Shown here piece by piece: positions 8,173-8,947 of a stretch of 8,947 nucleotides of DNA (within the stretch, counting starts at the first letter, position 1; every line of letters starts with the position of its first letter). The stretch covers positions 1 to 8,947 of the forward strand of contig JAJZVE010000152.1 in the NCBI GenBank assembly GCA_021845835.1, given 5' to 3'. Below the pieces are notes generated by a model. The model made no database searches and had not been told where the DNA came from. It saw only the letters and a program-made list of their open reading frames with translations. Source of the DNA: Pseudomonadota bacterium. Its GTDB lineage: Bacteria > Pseudomonadota > Alphaproteobacteria > Acetobacterales > Acetobacteraceae. The position numbers and the translations under genes were made by a program.

Positions 8173-8289
8173 GACGGCCTCGTCGGACGGGCCATCCATG
8201 TGCTTGAGCAGGTGCAGCGCCACCATCAGCCGGGTCGGCAGTCCCGGCCGGGGCCCGCCCCTTCCGTCTCCGCCCGCTCCGCCCCGGTC
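8173..8289 (-). pseudogene. Remnant of an IS5-type transposase N-terminus
   Basis: Read on the minus strand, this stretch encodes RPGLPTRLMVALHLLKHMDG followed by PSDEAV. That is the recognisable N-terminal helical segment of IS5-family DDE transposases (LPTRLM..LxxLKHM...SDEA). Homology stops after SDEAV at about 8173; the frame then runs into unrelated residues and into the ATPase region. A TAG at 8290-8292 closes the frame upstream, so there is no usable start except the internal ATG at 8226. No catalytic domain remains, so the fragment cannot transpose. It marks a past insertion and deletion at the end of the export operon. The family assignment rests on pattern memory, not on a search. 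Confidence 0.66.
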
Positions 8290-8597
8290 CTAATCCAGTC
8301 CTGTAACGCCGCCTTCGACCCGCTCAGATGCGTTGCCCACACCTGCGAACGAATGATCCGGTGCCCAGGGGCCCACCAGGTCTCCATGACAACGAGCAAA
8401 CCCCAGCGCGCACCCGGACCGGGATGCTCAAGGGTATAGGCGTCCTGCACCACTGAGAAATCGGCACATGACTGGCTGAGCCGGGTGCGGCGCCAGGTCA
8501 CTGCCCCGGCCCGCCAGCTGCTTGCCTCGGGGCCAGGCTGGCTGGCGGCACGCAACGTCTGCCACGCATGCAGAAACAAACGATCGCCGATCCGCAT
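8226..8597 (-). CDS. Hypothetical protein, C-terminus probably altered by the IS remnant
   Basis: This 123-residue minus-strand ORF from the ATG at 8597 (MRIGDRLFLHAWQ) has no family that I recognise. It is rich in Trp and Arg and contains DAYTLEHPGPGARWGLLVVM, then ETWWAPGHRIIRSQVWATHL. No signal peptide, membrane span or metal-binding motif is visible. Codon third positions are mostly G or C and the composition looks protein-like, which supports a real gene. The frame is open upstream to an ATG at 8672, but the start at 8597 is favoured by its TGATG overlap with a small upstream ORF that has a perfect Shine-Dalgarno. The last ~18 residues (from about GAERAETEG) are read from DNA that also encodes the transposase fragment in another frame, so the natural C-terminus was probably lost and replaced. 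Confidence 0.48.
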   Translation of the reverse strand: MRIGDRLFLHAWQTLRAASQPGPEASSWRAGAVTWRRTRLSQSCADFSVVQDAYTLEHPGPGARWGLLVVMETWWAPGHRIIRSQVWATHLSGSKAALQDWIRTGAERAETEGAGPGRDCRPG

Positions 8598-8644
8598 CAC
8601 CGCCTGATCCATTTTTGGAGCAATGCAAGAACAAATGGCATCAT
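8597..8644 (-). CDS. 15-codon ORF upstream of the hypothetical gene (possible leader peptide)
   Basis: ATG at 8644 encodes MMPFVLALLQKWIRR and stops with TGA at 8599-8597, overlapping the ATG of the next gene by one base (TGATG). It has the strongest ribosome-binding site in the window: AGGAGG at 8655-8650, five bases before the ATG. The peptide has a hydrophobic core and a basic end. It could be a leader that couples translation to the downstream gene, or the start of a longer protein split by a frameshift. Without comparison the two cannot be separated. Confidence 0.42.
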   Translation of the reverse strand: MMPFVLALLQKWIRR

Positions 8645-8649
8645 AGCCA

Positions 8650-8655
8650 CCTCCT
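8650..8655 (-). promoter_or_regulatory. Perfect Shine-Dalgarno on the minus strand
   Basis: CCTCCT on the + strand reads AGGAGG on the minus strand, five bases before the ATG at 8644. It decides that translation of this locus begins at the small ORF rather than at ATG 8672, and can pair with the CTCCT in the adjacent repeat arm (8675-8679 on the + strand reads AGGAG). Confidence 0.55.
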
Positions 8656-8673
8656 AACCATGACGGCGACATC

Positions 8674-8689
8674 CAGGAGTCATCAGCCC
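8674..8689 (+). repeat. Left arm of a perfect 16-bp inverted repeat
   Basis: CAGGAGTCATCAGCCC is the exact reverse complement of 8867-8882. The two arms enclose 177 bases (209 bp in total). On the minus strand the arm reads GGGCTGATGACTCCTG and ends 29 bases before the small ORF start at 8644. Confidence 0.9.
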
Positions 8690-8866
8690 GGCGAACCGCG
8701 CCCGCCGTGGCGCTTGATGAGGGACCCCATCCCCGCTATGAAGCTACAAGTGACGGGCAGCCCCGGCAACGCCGGGTTCTGACTGGCCGGAGCTGACGGC
8801 CGGGTGCCACCCCACGGGGGCGAGGCTCGGCACGGGTGATGGAGTCCACCTGCCCCAACCGCCCCA
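8690..8866. other. Non-coding, hairpin-rich interior of the inverted repeat
   Basis: No convincing gene is seen here; the open frames on both strands look like chance GC-rich frames. Several hairpins can be drawn. GCGCC/GGCGC pairs 8698-8702 with 8709-8713. GATG/CATC pairs 8716-8719 with 8728-8731. CCCGGC/GCCGGG pairs 8762-8767 with 8771-8776 around AAC. GGCCG/CGGCC pairs 8785-8789 with 8797-8801. GTGCC/GGCAC pairs 8804-8808 with 8829-8833. The third and fourth could be held together by GGCA/TGCC (8756-8759 with 8805-8808), which competes with the fifth. This could be a structured RNA, a small inverted-repeat element, or simply a divergent promoter region of high GC content. Confidence 0.4.
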
Positions 8867-8882
8867 GGGCTGATGACTCCTG
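8867..8882 (+). repeat. Right arm of the perfect 16-bp inverted repeat
   Basis: GGGCTGATGACTCCTG is the exact reverse complement of 8674-8689. It begins 41 bases before the ATG at 8908. Its ACTCCT is also the left half of the near-palindrome at 8876-8901, so it can pair either with the distant arm or with the local Shine-Dalgarno. Confidence 0.9.
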
Positions 8883-8901
8883 CCAAAGTTTGGGCAGGAG
8901 T
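8876..8901 (+). promoter_or_regulatory. Near-palindrome that can sequester the Shine-Dalgarno of the gene at 8908
   Basis: ACTCCTGCC (8876-8884) and GGCAGGAGT (8893-8901) form a perfect 9-bp stem around AAAGTTTG. As DNA the palindrome extends almost to the centre, with one extra G. The right half holds AGGAG (8896-8900), which is seven bases before ATG 8908. The RNA hairpin would hide the ribosome-binding site; the DNA palindrome could also be a repressor operator. Confidence 0.6.
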
Positions 8902-8907
8902 GCGGCC

Positions 8908-8947
8908 ATGGACAATACCTATTCCGGGGATGCGAAATCCCCGCCAA
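8908..8947 (+). CDS. Start of an unidentified gene (3' partial)
   Basis: ATG at 8908 follows AGGAG at 8896-8900 with good spacing and encodes MDNTYSGDAKSPP before the window ends. Thirteen codons are too few to name a family. The setting (an inverted repeat arm 41 bases upstream, hairpin over the ribosome-binding site, transposase scrap nearby) fits a transposase, but a reverse transcriptase or another accessory protein is equally open. Confidence 0.5.
   Translation, partial: MDNTYSGDAKSPP

Noticed and set aside
8522..8886. Open frames on both strands across the inverted-repeat interior (+ 8522-8782; minus 8683-8886)
   Set aside because: Compositionally they look like chance frames. One crosses the other gene's leader, and neither has a ribosome-binding site that fits.
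8867..8908. Hammerhead ribozyme, because CTGATGA (the conserved core) precedes a stem
   Set aside because: The required GAAA after stem II is missing; the stem is followed by TGCGGCC. The match is seven bases only.
8674..8947. Group II intron 5' region or IscB-type omega RNA
   Set aside because: No GUGCG 5' end or domain V is visible, and the peptide MDNTYSGDAKSPP lacks the PLMP-type N-terminus of IscB. Not excluded for sequence beyond the window.
1..8947. tRNA, rRNA and CRISPR arrays
   Set aside because: No cloverleaf-like segment with a TTCGANTC arm, no rRNA signature and no regularly spaced direct repeats were noticed.

Overview
The window is high-GC DNA, most likely from a proteobacterium and probably an alphaproteobacterium. 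The pointers are the CueR/HmrR-type regulator, the NodT-type lipoprotein and the Gram-negative tripartite export architecture. The genus cannot be read from the sequence. Nearly all of 1-8078 is coding on the + strand, with junctions of 4-bp overlap or very short gaps. The last ~870 bases differ: a transposase scrap, a minus-strand hypothetical gene, a structured non-coding stretch, and the start of a new + strand gene cut by the window edge.

Region 1 (1-2949) is a copper homeostasis module. It holds the tail of a small heavy-metal-associated (HMA) domain protein (CopZ-like chaperone), a complete P1B-1 Cu(I)-exporting ATPase (copA) with two N-terminal metal-binding domains, and a MerR-family Cu(I) sensor overlapping copA by 4 bp. 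The sensor carries the CueR Ser/Cys/Cys residues in register.

Region 2 (2971-8078) starts with a small two-helix membrane protein resembling NrtS nitrate/nitrite transporters. A complete tripartite ABC exporter follows: a NodT-like outer-membrane lipoprotein, a HlyD-type adaptor, a MacB/DevC-like FtsX-fold permease and its ATPase. The 4-bp stop/start overlaps (3321-3324, 4886-4889, 6067-6070) argue for one polycistronic message. The exported substrate cannot be read from the sequence; no RND pump is present although the outer-membrane protein is of the RND-partner type.

Region 3 (8079-8947) is accessory or mobile DNA. A fragment of an IS5-type transposase N-terminus lies at 8173-8289 on the minus strand. 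It abuts or overlaps the 3' end of an unrecognised minus-strand gene (8226-8597), which is preceded by a 15-codon ORF with a perfect Shine-Dalgarno. Facing it is the first 13 codons of a + strand gene at 8908. Between them sits a perfect 16-bp inverted repeat (8674-8689 / 8867-8882) with several hairpins inside it. Each repeat arm lies 41-45 bases upstream of a start codon and contains a CTCCT that can pair with that gene's Shine-Dalgarno. Possible readings are the ends of insertion sequences, a small inverted-repeat element, or a structured RNA (retron-like or translational control). The bases beyond the right edge are needed to choose.
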